Assembly (NCBI GenBank): GCA_052093225.1
Contig: JBQDDG010000006.1
Coordinates: 28,822-92,821 of the forward strand
From: JB111 sp052093225
GTDB lineage: Bacteria; Actinomycetota; Actinomycetes; Actinomycetales; Actinomycetaceae
Direction of reading: 5' to 3'
Length of the DNA stretch: 64,000 nt
The translations under genes and the position numbers were made by a program. The notes under the pieces are model-generated. The model made no database searches, was not told the origin of the DNA, and saw nothing but the letters and a program-made list of their open reading frames with translations. Below are positions 17,118 through 25,596 of the stretch, one piece after another; the first letter of the stretch is position 1; each line of letters opens with the position of its first letter.

Positions 17118-18305
17118 GTGCGCCCCCTGTCTGCCCGACTTGTCTCTGCCTCCGCCGCTGCGCTCCTGCTCGCGGCCTGCGGGTCCGGGGAGGACAGCTC
17201 CTCGATCAACGTCTCGCCACCCTCGCCCCCGCCCGCACCTCCCTCGTCGCCCGTCCAGGACGACGCCGGGAGCAGCGGCGCGGAAGTGGAGGGCGAGGAG
17301 GACGCCGCCGGGGACGACGTCCGGCTCGAGCCCGGAGCGGCCGCCTGGCTCACGTCGGTGCCCGACATCGGGCTCACCGAGATCGAGCAGGATGACGGGA
17401 CGGTCGTCGAGACCGTGGACCAGGTGCTGACCGTGATCCAGGTCCTCCGCGGACCGAAGGTGCCGGTCGACGTGGCGGAACAGGTGCTCGCCGACCAGCC
17501 CGTCGGAGAGGTCGACCTCTCCGGTGCCACGGAGGTCGCTGCGGCCGACGGCGAGACCTTCGTGGTCGCTGTCGTCCGGGTCGACGACCCCCGGTGGGAG
17601 CCGGTGGACCCCGATCCGACCAGGGACCAGGAGACGTCGAACGTGGTCCGCGTCGCCGGCAACGAGATCGACCTGGACGTCGACCTCGAGGCAGGGGACC
17701 AGGGCACCGTCCTCTTGTCCGTGCCCGAGGACACATCGCCGGAGGACGTCGTGCTCGAGAGCATCTCGGACGGGATGAGCCAGGAGATCAGTCTCGTCGA
17801 CGGCACCCGCACGGCGTCGGACGTCGAACACATCTACTCTCGTCCAGCCGCCGTCGAGATCGGCGAGAGCGCCTCCTGGAGCCACGACTACGACTCGCGT
17901 CGAGGCCTCGTCACCCACTCCGGCGAGGTGATCGCCGCCCACGTCTCACCGATGGTCCCTGCCCACGGCTGGGCGGACCCGGGCAACGTGCTCCTCGGGG
18001 TGGACGTCAGCACCCAGGATCTGCCGAACCCGCACCTCGACAACTCGACGATCCGCCTCCGGCTCGAGGACGGCTCGACCGTCCAGCCCGAGGTGGACCC
18101 GAAGGGCACCGACGGACCCTTCAGCCGGACCGCATGGTTCCAGCTTCCCGTCGACGCCGTGGGCGCGACCGTCGTGATCTCGATCGAGACCCAGCTCGGC
18201 ACCGAGCACTACGAGGTGGCCACGATCGAGGTGCCGGTCACCACCGTGCGGGATGACGCCACACCAGGGCCGCAGGACGAGACCGGAACCGAGAGCGCGA
18301 GCTAG
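17118..18305 (+). CDS. Putative secreted lipoprotein of unknown function
   Basis: A 395-residue protein I do not recognise. The start at GTG 17118 gives a compact signal peptide (RPLSARLVSASAAALLLAAC) ending in a lipobox LAAC, so it should be lipid-anchored on the outer face of the membrane. An in-frame ATG at 17040 would place 26 extra residues before the signal and overlaps a likely promoter. After the Cys comes a Ser/Pro/acidic linker, then two beta-rich halves. The later half (VLLGVDVSTQDLPNPHLDNSTIRLRLEDGS...FQLPVDAVGATVVISIET) resembles secreted immunoglobulin-like domains such as DUF4352, but that is only an impression. It stands alone between recX and the convergent glu operon. Confidence 0.7.
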   Translation: MRPLSARLVSASAAALLLAACGSGEDSSSINVSPPSPPPAPPSSPVQDDAGSSGAEVEGEEDAAGDDVRLEPGAAAWLTSVPDIGLTEIEQDDGTVVETVDQVLTVIQVLRGPKVPVDVAEQVLADQPVGEVDLSGATEVAAADGETFVVAVVRVDDPRWEPVDPDPTRDQETSNVVRVAGNEIDLDVDLEAGDQGTVLLSVPEDTSPEDVVLESISDGMSQEISLVDGTRTASDVEHIYSRPAAVEIGESASWSHDYDSRRGLVTHSGEVIAAHVSPMVPAHGWADPGNVLLGVDVSTQDLPNPHLDNSTIRLRLEDGSTVQPEVDPKGTDGPFSRTAWFQLPVDAVGATVVISIETQLGTEHYEVATIEVPVTTVRDDATPGPQDETGTESAS

Positions 18306-18320
18306 TCGAGCTGCCGGAGC

Positions 18321-18398
18321 GGATCGTCAGTCTGCGTCGATCGTCAGCCGGTGCGGATCGTGAGCCTGCGCGGATCGTCAGTCGGCGTCGATCGTCAG
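18321..18398. repeat. Direct repeats at the 3' end of gluD
   Basis: A 27-base segment at 18321-18347 recurs at 18372-18398 with one mismatch (51 bp apart), and a shorter related copy lies between them (18355-18371). The second copy contains the last codons and TGA stop of gluD; the others are non-coding. Confidence 0.8.
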
Positions 18399-19259
18399 GG
18401 CCGGGTCGTGCTTCTTCGCCTTCGCCGCCGTCCTCGGGTCGAGGAACTTCGCGAGACGCCCGGCGATGAGCGTGAGCGTGAGGTTGAGCAGGACGAAGAT
18501 GCACGCCACCACGAACAGCGACGGCAGCAGGTTGGCGTTCGTCGTGCCGACGAGCCGGCCGTTGAGCAGCAGCTCCGAGTAGCTGACCAGGTAGCCGAGC
18601 GAGGAGTCCTTGAGGATGACGACGAGCTGGGAGACCATCGCCGGCATCATCGCCACGAGTGCCTGTGGCAGCTCGACGATCCGCAGCGACTTCCCCCGCG
18701 GCATCCCGATCGCCAGCGCCGCCTCCCGCTGACCGCGGGGGAGGGTGTGCACGCCCGAACGGACCAGCTCCGCGATGACGGCCGCGTTGTAGAGCGTGAG
18801 GCCGGAGACCACCGCGAGGAACGGCGCGTCCTGCTGCTGGAACACCGCACCGTCGGGCGGGATCATCCGGGAGAACAGGATGTTGAAGAAGAGCATGAGC
18901 ACGAGCACCGGCACCGCACGGAAGAACTCGACGATCGTGCCCGCGACACCGCGGACGATCGGGTTCTGCGCGAGCCGGCCCAGCCCGAGGACCAGACCGA
19001 CGATGTTCGCCAGCACGATGGCGACGGCGGCTGCGCGGATCGTCGCCCAGAGACCGGGCAGGTAGTTGTACTCCCACACCGACCAGCTGGTCAGCGGCTC
19101 CCACTTCTCGGCGTCGAACTGGCCCTTCTCCGCGAGCGCGTCGATGACGAGGTAGGCGACGCCGAGAAAGACGAGGAGCCCGACGATGTTGACGATCATG
19201 ATGCGCCGCCGGGCCTTCGGGCCCGGGGCGTCGAACAGGAGTGAGGGCTGCGAGCTCAT
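18378..19259 (-). CDS. gluD: Glutamate-type ABC transporter, permease GluD
   Basis: A 293-residue HisM-type permease of a polar amino acid ABC importer. Five to six membrane segments are visible, with the family's N-terminal region of the inner-membrane component (AAAVAIVLANIVGLVLGLGR...) and the EAA loop for ATPase contact (EAALAIGMPRGKSLRIVELPQALVAMMPAM). The first ~20 residues are a cytoplasmic tail. Its ATG overlaps the gluC stop (ATGA), so the two permeases are translated together. The last gene of gluABCD, it has the same gene order as the Corynebacterium glutamate uptake operon. Confidence 0.9.
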   Translation of the reverse strand: MSSQPSLLFDAPGPKARRRIMIVNIVGLLVFLGVAYLVIDALAEKGQFDAEKWEPLTSWSVWEYNYLPGLWATIRAAAVAIVLANIVGLVLGLGRLAQNPIVRGVAGTIVEFFRAVPVLVLMLFFNILFSRMIPPDGAVFQQQDAPFLAVVSGLTLYNAAVIAELVRSGVHTLPRGQREAALAIGMPRGKSLRIVELPQALVAMMPAMVSQLVVILKDSSLGYLVSYSELLLNGRLVGTTNANLLPSLFVVACIFVLLNLTLTLIAGRLAKFLDPRTAAKAKKHDPALTIDAD

Positions 19260-19963
19260 CGCGTCACCGCCAGCTTCTTCGACAGGAACGTGGCGATCAG
19301 GCCGATCGGCAGCACGAGCGCGACCCAGCCGATCGCGAAGAGCAGGAAGATCGCCACCATGATGTCGGGCCGGAACTCGATCGCGGTCGCCATCATGCCC
19401 GCGGCGGTCGTCACGCCGGCGGCCTGGGCCACCGTGGTGTTCTTCGTCAGCGCCACGAGCGTGGACCCGAGCGGCGCGATCGACCCGCGCAGCGCCTGCG
19501 GGAGGATGACGATCGACATCGTCTGCCCGAAGCCCAGCCCGATCGCGCGGGACGCCTCGGCCTGGCCGGTCGGCACCGTGTTGATGCCCGAGCGCAGCGA
19601 CTCGCACACGAAGCAGGCCGTGTAGAGGGAGAGGCCGAGGGTGGCCAGGTACAGGTTGTTCTGGGCGAGCCAGCCGGGGGACTCCTGGTCGGCGATGATG
19701 ATCTGCAGCTGGCCGAACAGCACCTGGGAGCACGCGAGGATGATGAGCGTGAGCGGGATGTTGCGGACGATGTTGACGTAGGCGGTGCCCGCCCAGCGCA
19801 GGGAGGGTGCGGGGCTGACCCGCATGACCACGAGGATCGTGCCCAGCACGAAGGCGCCGATGGCGGACCAGAACGCCAGCTTCACGTTCATCCAGTAGGC
19901 CTGCAGGATGTCGGCACCGTAGGTGTCGATGAGCTCCCGGAACCCGGTGATGATCGCGTCCAC
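19256..19963 (-). CDS. gluC: Glutamate-type ABC transporter, permease GluC
   Basis: A 235-residue permease partner of GluD. It shows five hydrophobic segments and the EAA motif EASRAIGLGFGQTMSIVILPQALRGSIAPLGS. The GTG at 19963 is chosen because an AGGAGG lies 8 bases upstream and the protein starts with the usual short amphipathic helix (VDAIITGFRELIDTY). It follows gluB after a strong hairpin, so its level may depend on read-through. Confidence 0.9.
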   Translation of the reverse strand: MDAIITGFRELIDTYGADILQAYWMNVKLAFWSAIGAFVLGTILVVMRVSPAPSLRWAGTAYVNIVRNIPLTLIILACSQVLFGQLQIIIADQESPGWLAQNNLYLATLGLSLYTACFVCESLRSGINTVPTGQAEASRAIGLGFGQTMSIVILPQALRGSIAPLGSTLVALTKNTTVAQAAGVTTAAGMMATAIEFRPDIMVAIFLLFAIGWVALVLPIGLIATFLSKKLAVTR

Positions 19964-19994
19964 CCGCCCCTCCTCTCGGTCGTCGCTCGATGGG

Positions 19995-20028
19995 GCGTGC
20001 GGGGCCGGGGTTGCCCGGCCCCGCACGC
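19995..20028 (-). terminator. Intercistronic hairpin between gluB and gluC
   Basis: A perfect 15-bp inverted repeat (19995-20009 with 20014-20028) with a 4-base loop lies between the binding-protein gene and the permease genes. Such hairpins partly terminate or protect the upstream mRNA and raise the binding protein above the permeases. Confidence 0.75.
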
Positions 20029-20059
20029 ATGTACCGGGCGCCGTTGCCCGGTGGGTCCG

Positions 20060-20971
20060 TCAGACGCAGGAGCCGCCCGGCGTCGGCGGGTTCAGCTCGG
20101 CGTTGAACTCGAACTCACCGGCGTTCTCGTCGATGAACTCCTGCCACGAGCCGTCGGAGAGCATCTCCTCGATGGCGGTGTTGATCTCCTCGCACATCTC
20201 GGAGCCCTGCGCCACGCCGATGCCGTAGTTCTCCTCGGAGAACGGGTTGCCGACCACGCGGAACTGGTCCGCGTACTGCTCCTGGTTCGCGAACCCGGCG
20301 AGGATGACGTCGTCGGTGGTGACGGCGTCGACGGTGCCCGCCGAGAGGAACTCGACGCACTCCGAGTAGGTCTGCGCCGGGAAGAGCTCGACGCCCTCGG
20401 AGTACTCGTCGCGGATGCGCTCGGCGGAGGTGGAGCCCTCGACGGAGCACAGCACGGAGCCGTCGAGGTCCTCCGGCCCGCCGATCTCGGAGTCGTCCTG
20501 GCGGACGAGGAGGTCCTGGCCGGCCACGAAGTACGGGCCGGCGAAGGCCACCCGCTCCATGCGCTCGTCGGTGATCGAGTAGCTGGCGACGATGAGGTCC
20601 ACCTGCCCGTTCTCGATCATGTCCTCGCGCTGCGAGGACACGGACTGGACGAACTCGACCTGGTCCTCGGAGTATCCGAGGGCCTCGGCCACGTAGTGGG
20701 CGACGTCGACGTCGAGGCCGCTGTACTCCGAGCCGTCCTGCAGGCCGATGCCGGGCTGGTCGAACTTGATGCCGACCGTCAGGGAGCCCTCGGCGGAGCC
20801 GCCGCCGGCGCCCTCGCCGGAGCCACCCTCGGAGCCGGTCTCGCCGCCGCCCTCCTCGGGGGTGCCCTCGCCCGCGCCGTCCTCGGACTCCTCGTCCCCG
20901 CCGCCACAGGCGGCCAGGACGGAAGCGGCCGCCAGGAGTACCGCGGCCGTCGCATATCTGGTGCGTCGCAT
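20060..20971 (-). CDS. gluB: Glutamate-type ABC transporter, substrate-binding lipoprotein GluB
   Basis: A 303-residue solute-binding protein of the polar amino acid family (SBP_bac_3). Signal peptide with lipobox LAAC (Cys22), then a long Gly/Glu/Ser linker (about 23-63), then the binding domain: LTVGIKFDQPGIG, YSGLDVDVAHYVAEALGY, VDLIVASYSITDERMERVAFAGPYF and AQGSEMCEEINTAIEEMLSDG. GGAGAAG precedes the ATG. Substrate glutamate is inferred from operon order and similarity to the corynebacterial system; glutamine or aspartate are possible. Confidence 0.9.
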   Translation of the reverse strand: MRRTRYATAAVLLAAASVLAACGGGDEESEDGAGEGTPEEGGGETGSEGGSGEGAGGGSAEGSLTVGIKFDQPGIGLQDGSEYSGLDVDVAHYVAEALGYSEDQVEFVQSVSSQREDMIENGQVDLIVASYSITDERMERVAFAGPYFVAGQDLLVRQDDSEIGGPEDLDGSVLCSVEGSTSAERIRDEYSEGVELFPAQTYSECVEFLSAGTVDAVTTDDVILAGFANQEQYADQFRVVGNPFSEENYGIGVAQGSEMCEEINTAIEEMLSDGSWQEFIDENAGEFEFNAELNPPTPGGSCV

Positions 20972-21032
20972 TGTCTTCTCCAGGGGATGTGGTGCGGAGC
21001 GGTCGCCGGACGGCCGACCGCCGTGTGGTGCG

Positions 21033-21815
21033 TCAGTGGGTGATGAGCTTGGACAGGAAGTTCTGGGCGCGCTCGGTGCTCGGGTTCGTGAAGAACTCGT
21101 GCGGTGTCTGTTCCTCGACGATCTGGCCCTCGTCCATGAAGACCACGCGGTCGGCCGCCTTGCGGGCGAAGCCCATCTCGTGCGTGACGACGATCATCGT
21201 CATGCCGGACCTCGCGAGGCCCGTCATCACGTCGAGGACCTCGTTGATCATCTCGGGATCGAGGGCGGAGGTCGGCTCGTCGAAGAGCATGACCTTCGGC
21301 TGCATCGCCAGTGCCCGCGCGATGGCGACCCGCTGCTGCTGGCCGCCGGAGAGCTGGGCCGGTCGCTTGTCCGCCTGGTTGGCGACGCCGACCCGCTCGA
21401 GGAGCGTCATGGCCTCCGCCCGCGCGTCCTTGACCTTCGTCCCCTTGACCTTGATCGGCCCGAGGGTGACGTTGTCGAGGATCGACTTGTGGGCGAAGAG
21501 GTTGAACGACTGGAAGACCATGCCCACGTCGGCGCGGTGCCGGGCGAGCGCCTTGCCCTCCTCGGGCAGGAGGTGGCCGTCGACGCGGATCTCGCCGTCG
21601 TCGATCGGCTCGAGACGGTTGATCGTCCGGCACAACGTGGACTTGCCGGAGCCGGACGGACCGATGACGACGACGACCTCGCCGCGCGCGACCTCGAGGT
21701 TGATGTCCTTGAGGACGTGCAGCTCCCCGAAGTGCTTGTTCACGCTGCGCATGGACACGAGCGGGACGCCCGTGGCCGGTCCCGCGCCTTCGTGGGACAC
21801 TGTGGTCTCCGTCAT
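21033..21815 (-). CDS. gluA: Glutamate-type ABC transporter, ATPase GluA
   Basis: A 260-residue ABC ATPase of the GlnQ/GluA type energising amino acid import. Walker A GPSGSGKST, Q-loop VFQSFNLFAHKSILDNV, signature LSGGQQQRVAIARALA, Walker B VMLFDEPTSALDPE and switch His (VVTHEMGFA) are all intact. The start at 21815 is supported by a TAGTGT -10 box (21822-21827) 6 bases upstream, so the operon mRNA is probably leaderless. An 18-bp perfect palindrome covers the -35 region. First gene of gluABCD. Confidence 0.93.
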   Translation of the reverse strand: MTETTVSHEGAGPATGVPLVSMRSVNKHFGELHVLKDINLEVARGEVVVVIGPSGSGKSTLCRTINRLEPIDDGEIRVDGHLLPEEGKALARHRADVGMVFQSFNLFAHKSILDNVTLGPIKVKGTKVKDARAEAMTLLERVGVANQADKRPAQLSGGQQQRVAIARALAMQPKVMLFDEPTSALDPEMINEVLDVMTGLARSGMTMIVVTHEMGFARKAADRVVFMDEGQIVEEQTPHEFFTNPSTERAQNFLSKLITH

Positions 21816-21838
21816 GGGGGCACACTACGGCCAACCCT

Positions 21839-21856
21839 GTGACACGCGCGTGTCAC
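21839..21856. promoter_or_regulatory. Palindromic operator candidate of gluABCD
   Basis: GTGACACGCGCGTGTCAC is a perfect 18-bp palindrome centred about 33 bases before the predicted transcription start of gluA, covering the -35 position. This fits a repressor site. The arm spacing (TGTGA-N10-TCAC) does not fit a CRP site. Confidence 0.6.
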
Positions 21857-21922
21857 CGAGGTCACGAGAACGCAACGATGCAGGTCATCCCGCCCGCCAC
21901 GGCGCGGCGCGGTACGCCCCGG

Positions 21923-22840
21923 TCAGTCCGTGAAGGCCTTGGCGAGCGCGATCATCCGGCCCAGGAAGTCGTCGGACGCCGGGAGGTGGTCGGCGGCCTG
22001 CACCGCGTTGAGCACGAGCCGGACGAAGACCCAGGCCCGCACCCGTTCGTCGTCGAGCCCCGCGGCGTCGGCGACGACGTCGGCCCGCATCCGCACGTGG
22101 GTGCGCAGCGAGTACGCCCGCGCGGTCTCCTCGGCCCGGTTCCAGACGATCGGGGCGACGCCGAACGCGCCCTCGGCCACCACCGGCTTCGGATCGATGG
22201 CGAGCCAGTCGCCGCGCGCGGGGTCCAGCGGGGCGAGGACGTTGCCGTCGTGCAGGTCCTCGTGGACGAGCCGGGCCTCGGTGGCGTCGGCCACCAGGGC
22301 GTCGAGCTCGGCGAGCGCCTGCTCGGTGAGGCGCTGCGGGACCGCCGGCGAGCCCGCCGCGAGCACGGCCCGCCAGCGGGGTGCGCGGCCGGCCACCGTG
22401 TCGAACCGGGGGTGGGGCGGGCGGTCCAGGCGGGCGAGGAGCGACCCGAGAACCTCGCACGCGTCGAGGACCGGCGCGGTCGTCAACGGTCGGTCGGCGT
22501 CGAGCCGCTCGAGCAGCAGCACGTAGGCCGCCGGGTCGGCGGCGAGCAGGCGGACTGCTCCCTCGCCCGCCCACAGGCGCAGCGCGAGGTGCTCGTGGCG
22601 CGCCTCGTCGTGCGGCCAGGAGAGCTTGAGCGCCGCGGGCCCCGTGCGGGAGCGCACCGGGAGCACCAGTGCGTTCTCCCCGGCGCGGGCGGGGCCGTCG
22701 ACGCGGAGCTCCCACCGTTGAAGGTAGGTGGCGACGGCGTGCGGGAGGGAGTCGAGCCACGTGTCGCCGTCGACACCGCCGGTGACGTCGGCGGCCCTGC
22801 CCGAGACGCTCTGCCTGAGGCGGGGCGGGATGTCGACCAC
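21923..22840 (-). CDS. Aminoglycoside/hydroxyurea phosphotransferase-family kinase
   Basis: A 305-residue protein of the APH(6)/hydroxyurea phosphotransferase family. Members phosphorylate streptomycin or hydroxyurea, but most chromosomal ones have unknown substrates. Seen: ATP-binding N-lobe with ALKLSW Lys and LLLERLDADRPL, catalytic loop LVHEDLHDGNVL (Asp and Asn) and metal-binding AIDPKPVVAEGAFGVAPIVWN, which is typical of this family. GTG 22840 follows a TAGCGT -10 box at 6 bases (leaderless). It is divergent from miaB. A resistance role is not shown by the sequence. Confidence 0.82.
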   Translation of the reverse strand: MVDIPPRLRQSVSGRAADVTGGVDGDTWLDSLPHAVATYLQRWELRVDGPARAGENALVLPVRSRTGPAALKLSWPHDEARHEHLALRLWAGEGAVRLLAADPAAYVLLLERLDADRPLTTAPVLDACEVLGSLLARLDRPPHPRFDTVAGRAPRWRAVLAAGSPAVPQRLTEQALAELDALVADATEARLVHEDLHDGNVLAPLDPARGDWLAIDPKPVVAEGAFGVAPIVWNRAEETARAYSLRTHVRMRADVVADAAGLDDERVRAWVFVRLVLNAVQAADHLPASDDFLGRMIALAKAFTD

Positions 22841-22903
22841 ATCGGCACGCTACCCGGGCCCTACCTGCGGCGGCCGGGCGCCCGCGCTCCTAGGATGAAC
22901 CCG
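22841..22903. promoter_or_regulatory. Divergent leaderless promoters (kinase gene / miaB)
   Basis: Minus strand: TAGCGT at 22847-22852, 6 bases before GTG 22840. Plus strand: TAGGAT at 22891-22896, 7 bases before ATG 22904. No ribosome binding site on either side. Confidence 0.6.
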
Positions 22904-24445
22904 ATGAGCACCACGGCCTTGGCCCCGCAGCGCACGTACCACGTGCGCACCCTCGGTTGCCAGATGAACGTCCACGACTCCGAGCGGCTCGCGGGCCTCC
23001 TCGACGACGCCGGCTACCAGCCGGTCCTCGAGGTCCCCGAGGCGGCCGCGCGCGCGACCCGCGCCGGGGACGAGGGGGCCGACGTCGTCGTGCTCAACAC
23101 CTGCTCCGTGCGGGAGAACGCGGCGACGAAGCTCTTCGGCAACCTCGGCCAGCTCGCCGAGGTCAAGCGCAGCAGGCCCGGCATGCAGATCGCCGTGGGC
23201 GGGTGCCTCGCGCAGCAGATGCGCGAGGAGATCGTCGAGAAGGCGCCGTGGGTCGACGTCGTCCTTGGCACCCACAACCTCGACGTCCTACCGGCGCTCC
23301 TCGACCGCGCCGAGCACAACGGGCGGGCGGCCGTCGAGATCGAGGAGTCCCTCAAGGTCTTCCCCTCCACGCTGCCCTCGCGCCGCGAGTCGGTCTACGC
23401 GGCGTGGGTCTCGATCTCCGTGGGCTGCAACAACACGTGCACCTTCTGCATCGTCCCCTCGCTGCGCGGCAAGGAGCGCGACCGCCGGCCCGGCGAGATC
23501 CTCGCGGAGGTGGGGGCCGTCGTCGCCCAGGGCGCCATCGAGGTCACGCTTCTCGGCCAGAACGTCAACTCCTACGGCGTCTCCTTCGGCGAGCGCGGCG
23601 CGTTCGCCGACCTCCTGCGCGCCACCGGCCGGGTCGAGGGGCTCGAGCGGGTGCGGTTCACCTCGCCGCACCCGGCGGCGTTCACCGACGACGTCATCGA
23701 GGCGATGGCACAGACGCCCAACGTCATGCCCTCGCTGCACATGCCGCTGCAGTCCGGCTCGGACGCCGTGCTGCGCCGCATGCGCCGCTCCTACCGCTCG
23801 ACGAAGTTCCTCGGCATCATCGACCGGGTCCGCGCCGCCATGCCGGACGCCGCGATCACCACCGACCTCATCGTCGGGTTCCCCGGCGAGACGGAGGAGG
23901 ACTTCCAGGCCACGCTCGACGTCGTCGAGGCCTCGCGGTTCACCTCCGCCTTCACCTTCCAGTACTCCAGGCGGCCCGGCACGCCGGCCGCGGACTACGA
24001 GGACCAGGTCCCACCCGAGGTCGTCACCGAGCGGTACAACCGGCTCGTCGAGCTGCAGCGGCGGATCTCCACCGAGCTCAACGAGGAGCAGGAGGGGCGC
24101 GACGTCGAGGTCCTCGTCGCCGACACCGCGGGCTCCAAGGACGCCACCACCGGCCGCGTGACGGGCCGCGCCGCGGACAACCGCCTCGTCCACGTCGCCC
24201 TGCCTCAGGGTCTGCCCGAGGCCGACGAGCCGCGCCCGGGGGACATGGTCACCGCGACGGTCACCCACGGCGCCCCCCACCACCTCGTGGCCGACTCCGC
24301 GCTCACCGGCGGCACCTTCGCGGTCCGCCGCACGCGCGCCGGGGACGCCTGGGCGGCCCGCGAGAGCGGCGGGCACGACCACGGCGGCGCGACGGCGCTC
24401 GGACAGCCCGTCTCGCTCGGCCTGCCGACGATCCGGCGCGGCTGA
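22904..24445 (+). CDS. miaB: tRNA-2-methylthio-N6-dimethylallyladenosine synthase MiaB
   Basis: A 513-residue radical-SAM methylthiotransferase that adds the methylthio group to i6A37 of tRNAs reading U-starting codons. The N-terminal UPF0004 domain has the auxiliary cluster cysteines C19, C67 and C101; the radical SAM cluster is C175-C179-C182 (CNNTCTFC); then FTSPHP, LHMPLQSGS, TDLIVGFPGET, and a C-terminal TRAM domain up to about 440. A ~60-residue tail follows. The upstream in-frame ATG at 22895 lies inside the -10 box and is rejected. It is followed by miaA after one base, so the two sequential modification enzymes for A37 are co-expressed. Confidence 0.96.
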   Translation: MSTTALAPQRTYHVRTLGCQMNVHDSERLAGLLDDAGYQPVLEVPEAAARATRAGDEGADVVVLNTCSVRENAATKLFGNLGQLAEVKRSRPGMQIAVGGCLAQQMREEIVEKAPWVDVVLGTHNLDVLPALLDRAEHNGRAAVEIEESLKVFPSTLPSRRESVYAAWVSISVGCNNTCTFCIVPSLRGKERDRRPGEILAEVGAVVAQGAIEVTLLGQNVNSYGVSFGERGAFADLLRATGRVEGLERVRFTSPHPAAFTDDVIEAMAQTPNVMPSLHMPLQSGSDAVLRRMRRSYRSTKFLGIIDRVRAAMPDAAITTDLIVGFPGETEEDFQATLDVVEASRFTSAFTFQYSRRPGTPAADYEDQVPPEVVTERYNRLVELQRRISTELNEEQEGRDVEVLVADTAGSKDATTGRVTGRAADNRLVHVALPQGLPEADEPRPGDMVTATVTHGAPHHLVADSALTGGTFAVRRTRAGDAWAARESGGHDHGGATALGQPVSLGLPTIRRG

Positions 24446-24470
24446 CATGACGGCGAGGGGGGCGAGTCAC

Positions 24471-25430
24471 GTGGGGGAGACGGGTCCGGGCTTCGTCATC
24501 GCGGTCGTCGGCCCGACGGCGAGCGGCAAGTCCGCGCTCGCGCTCGACCTCGCCGAGCAGTTCGCCGCGGAGCTCGGCCCCGCGGCGCCCGACCTCTACG
24601 AGATCGTCTCCGCCGACGCCGCTCAGCTCTACCGCGGCATGGACATCGGTACGGCGAAGGTGCCGGTGACCGAGCGCCGCGGCCTCGTCCACCACCAGAT
24701 CGACGTCCTCGATCCCGGCGAGGAGGCCTCCGTCGCCGCCTACCAGGCCTCGGCCGAGCAGGACGTCCGGGCGATCCTCGAGCGCGGGCACCGGCCGATC
24801 GTCGTCGGCGGGTCGGGACTGTACGTCCGGGCCCTCCTCGACGACGTCGACCTCCCGCCCACCGACCCGGCCGTCCGCCGGGCGATCGAGGAACGTGCCG
24901 AGCGCATCGGTGGGGCCGAGCTCTTCGCCGAGCTCGCGGCCGCCGACCCGGACGCGGCCGCCGCGATGGAGCCGGCCAACGTGCGCCGCACCGTGCGGGC
25001 GCTCGAGGTCATCGAGCTCACCGGCGAGAAGTTCTCCGCCCGCGCCCGGGACCCCCGGTACCGCCGGCCCACGGTGCAGGTCGCGATCGACGTGCCGCGT
25101 GAGCGGCTCGACGCGCGGATCGACGAGCGTGCGGACGCGATGGTCGCCGCCGGACTCGTCGACGAGGTCGCCGCCCTCCACGAGGCGGGCCTGAGCCGCA
25201 CGGCGGCGCGCGCCGTCGGCTACGTCGAGGCGCTCGCGCACCTGTACGGGGAGCTGTCGCTCGGCGAGCTGCCGGCAGCGATCGCGCGTTCCACGCGCCG
25301 CCTGGCGCGGCGCCAGGAGACCTGGTTCCGGCGCGACGAGCGCATCACCTGGGTCCCGGACGGCGAGGACCCCGTGCTCGCGGCGGCCGCCGTCACCGGG
25401 CAGGCCTGGCGCGCCGCCGGCATGCCCTGA
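24471..25430 (+). CDS. miaA: tRNA dimethylallyltransferase MiaA
   Basis: A 319-residue enzyme that prenylates A37 of tRNA with dimethylallyl diphosphate, providing the substrate of MiaB. P-loop VVGPTASGKSALALDLA, SADAAQLYRGMDIGTAKV (substrate Asp/Gln), VHHQIDVLDP, VVGGSGLYVRALLDD and the C-terminal RRLARRQETWFRRD are all present. GTG 24471 is chosen because a GAGGGGGG lies 8 bases upstream; ATG 24447, one base after the miaB stop, is in frame and would add eight residues. Operon with miaB. Confidence 0.92.
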   Translation: MGETGPGFVIAVVGPTASGKSALALDLAEQFAAELGPAAPDLYEIVSADAAQLYRGMDIGTAKVPVTERRGLVHHQIDVLDPGEEASVAAYQASAEQDVRAILERGHRPIVVGGSGLYVRALLDDVDLPPTDPAVRRAIEERAERIGGAELFAELAAADPDAAAAMEPANVRRTVRALEVIELTGEKFSARARDPRYRRPTVQVAIDVPRERLDARIDERADAMVAAGLVDEVAALHEAGLSRTAARAVGYVEALAHLYGELSLGELPAAIARSTRRLARRQETWFRRDERITWVPDGEDPVLAAAAVTGQAWRAAGMP

Positions 25431-25596
25431 GCGCGCGCCCGCACCCGCGCCTGGCTCCGCCTCCGCCCCTGGGGGCGCACTCCGCACCCCACACCCGCAC
25501 CCGGGCCCACACCCGCGCCCGGCCCGACCGGTATCCCTCTCCTGCCGACGGCGTACGTCACTGCGCGCGTCCTTCTCGCCGACCTACGCTGGTCCC

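Noticed and set aside
21839..21856. CRP/GlxR site upstream of gluA
   Set aside because: The half-sites TGTGA and TCAC are ten bases apart instead of six, so it was kept only as an unassigned palindrome.
25431..25596. Small gene between miaA and dapF
   Set aside because: The stretch is C-rich low complexity (repeated CACCCGC) without a supported start, ribosome site or codon pattern.
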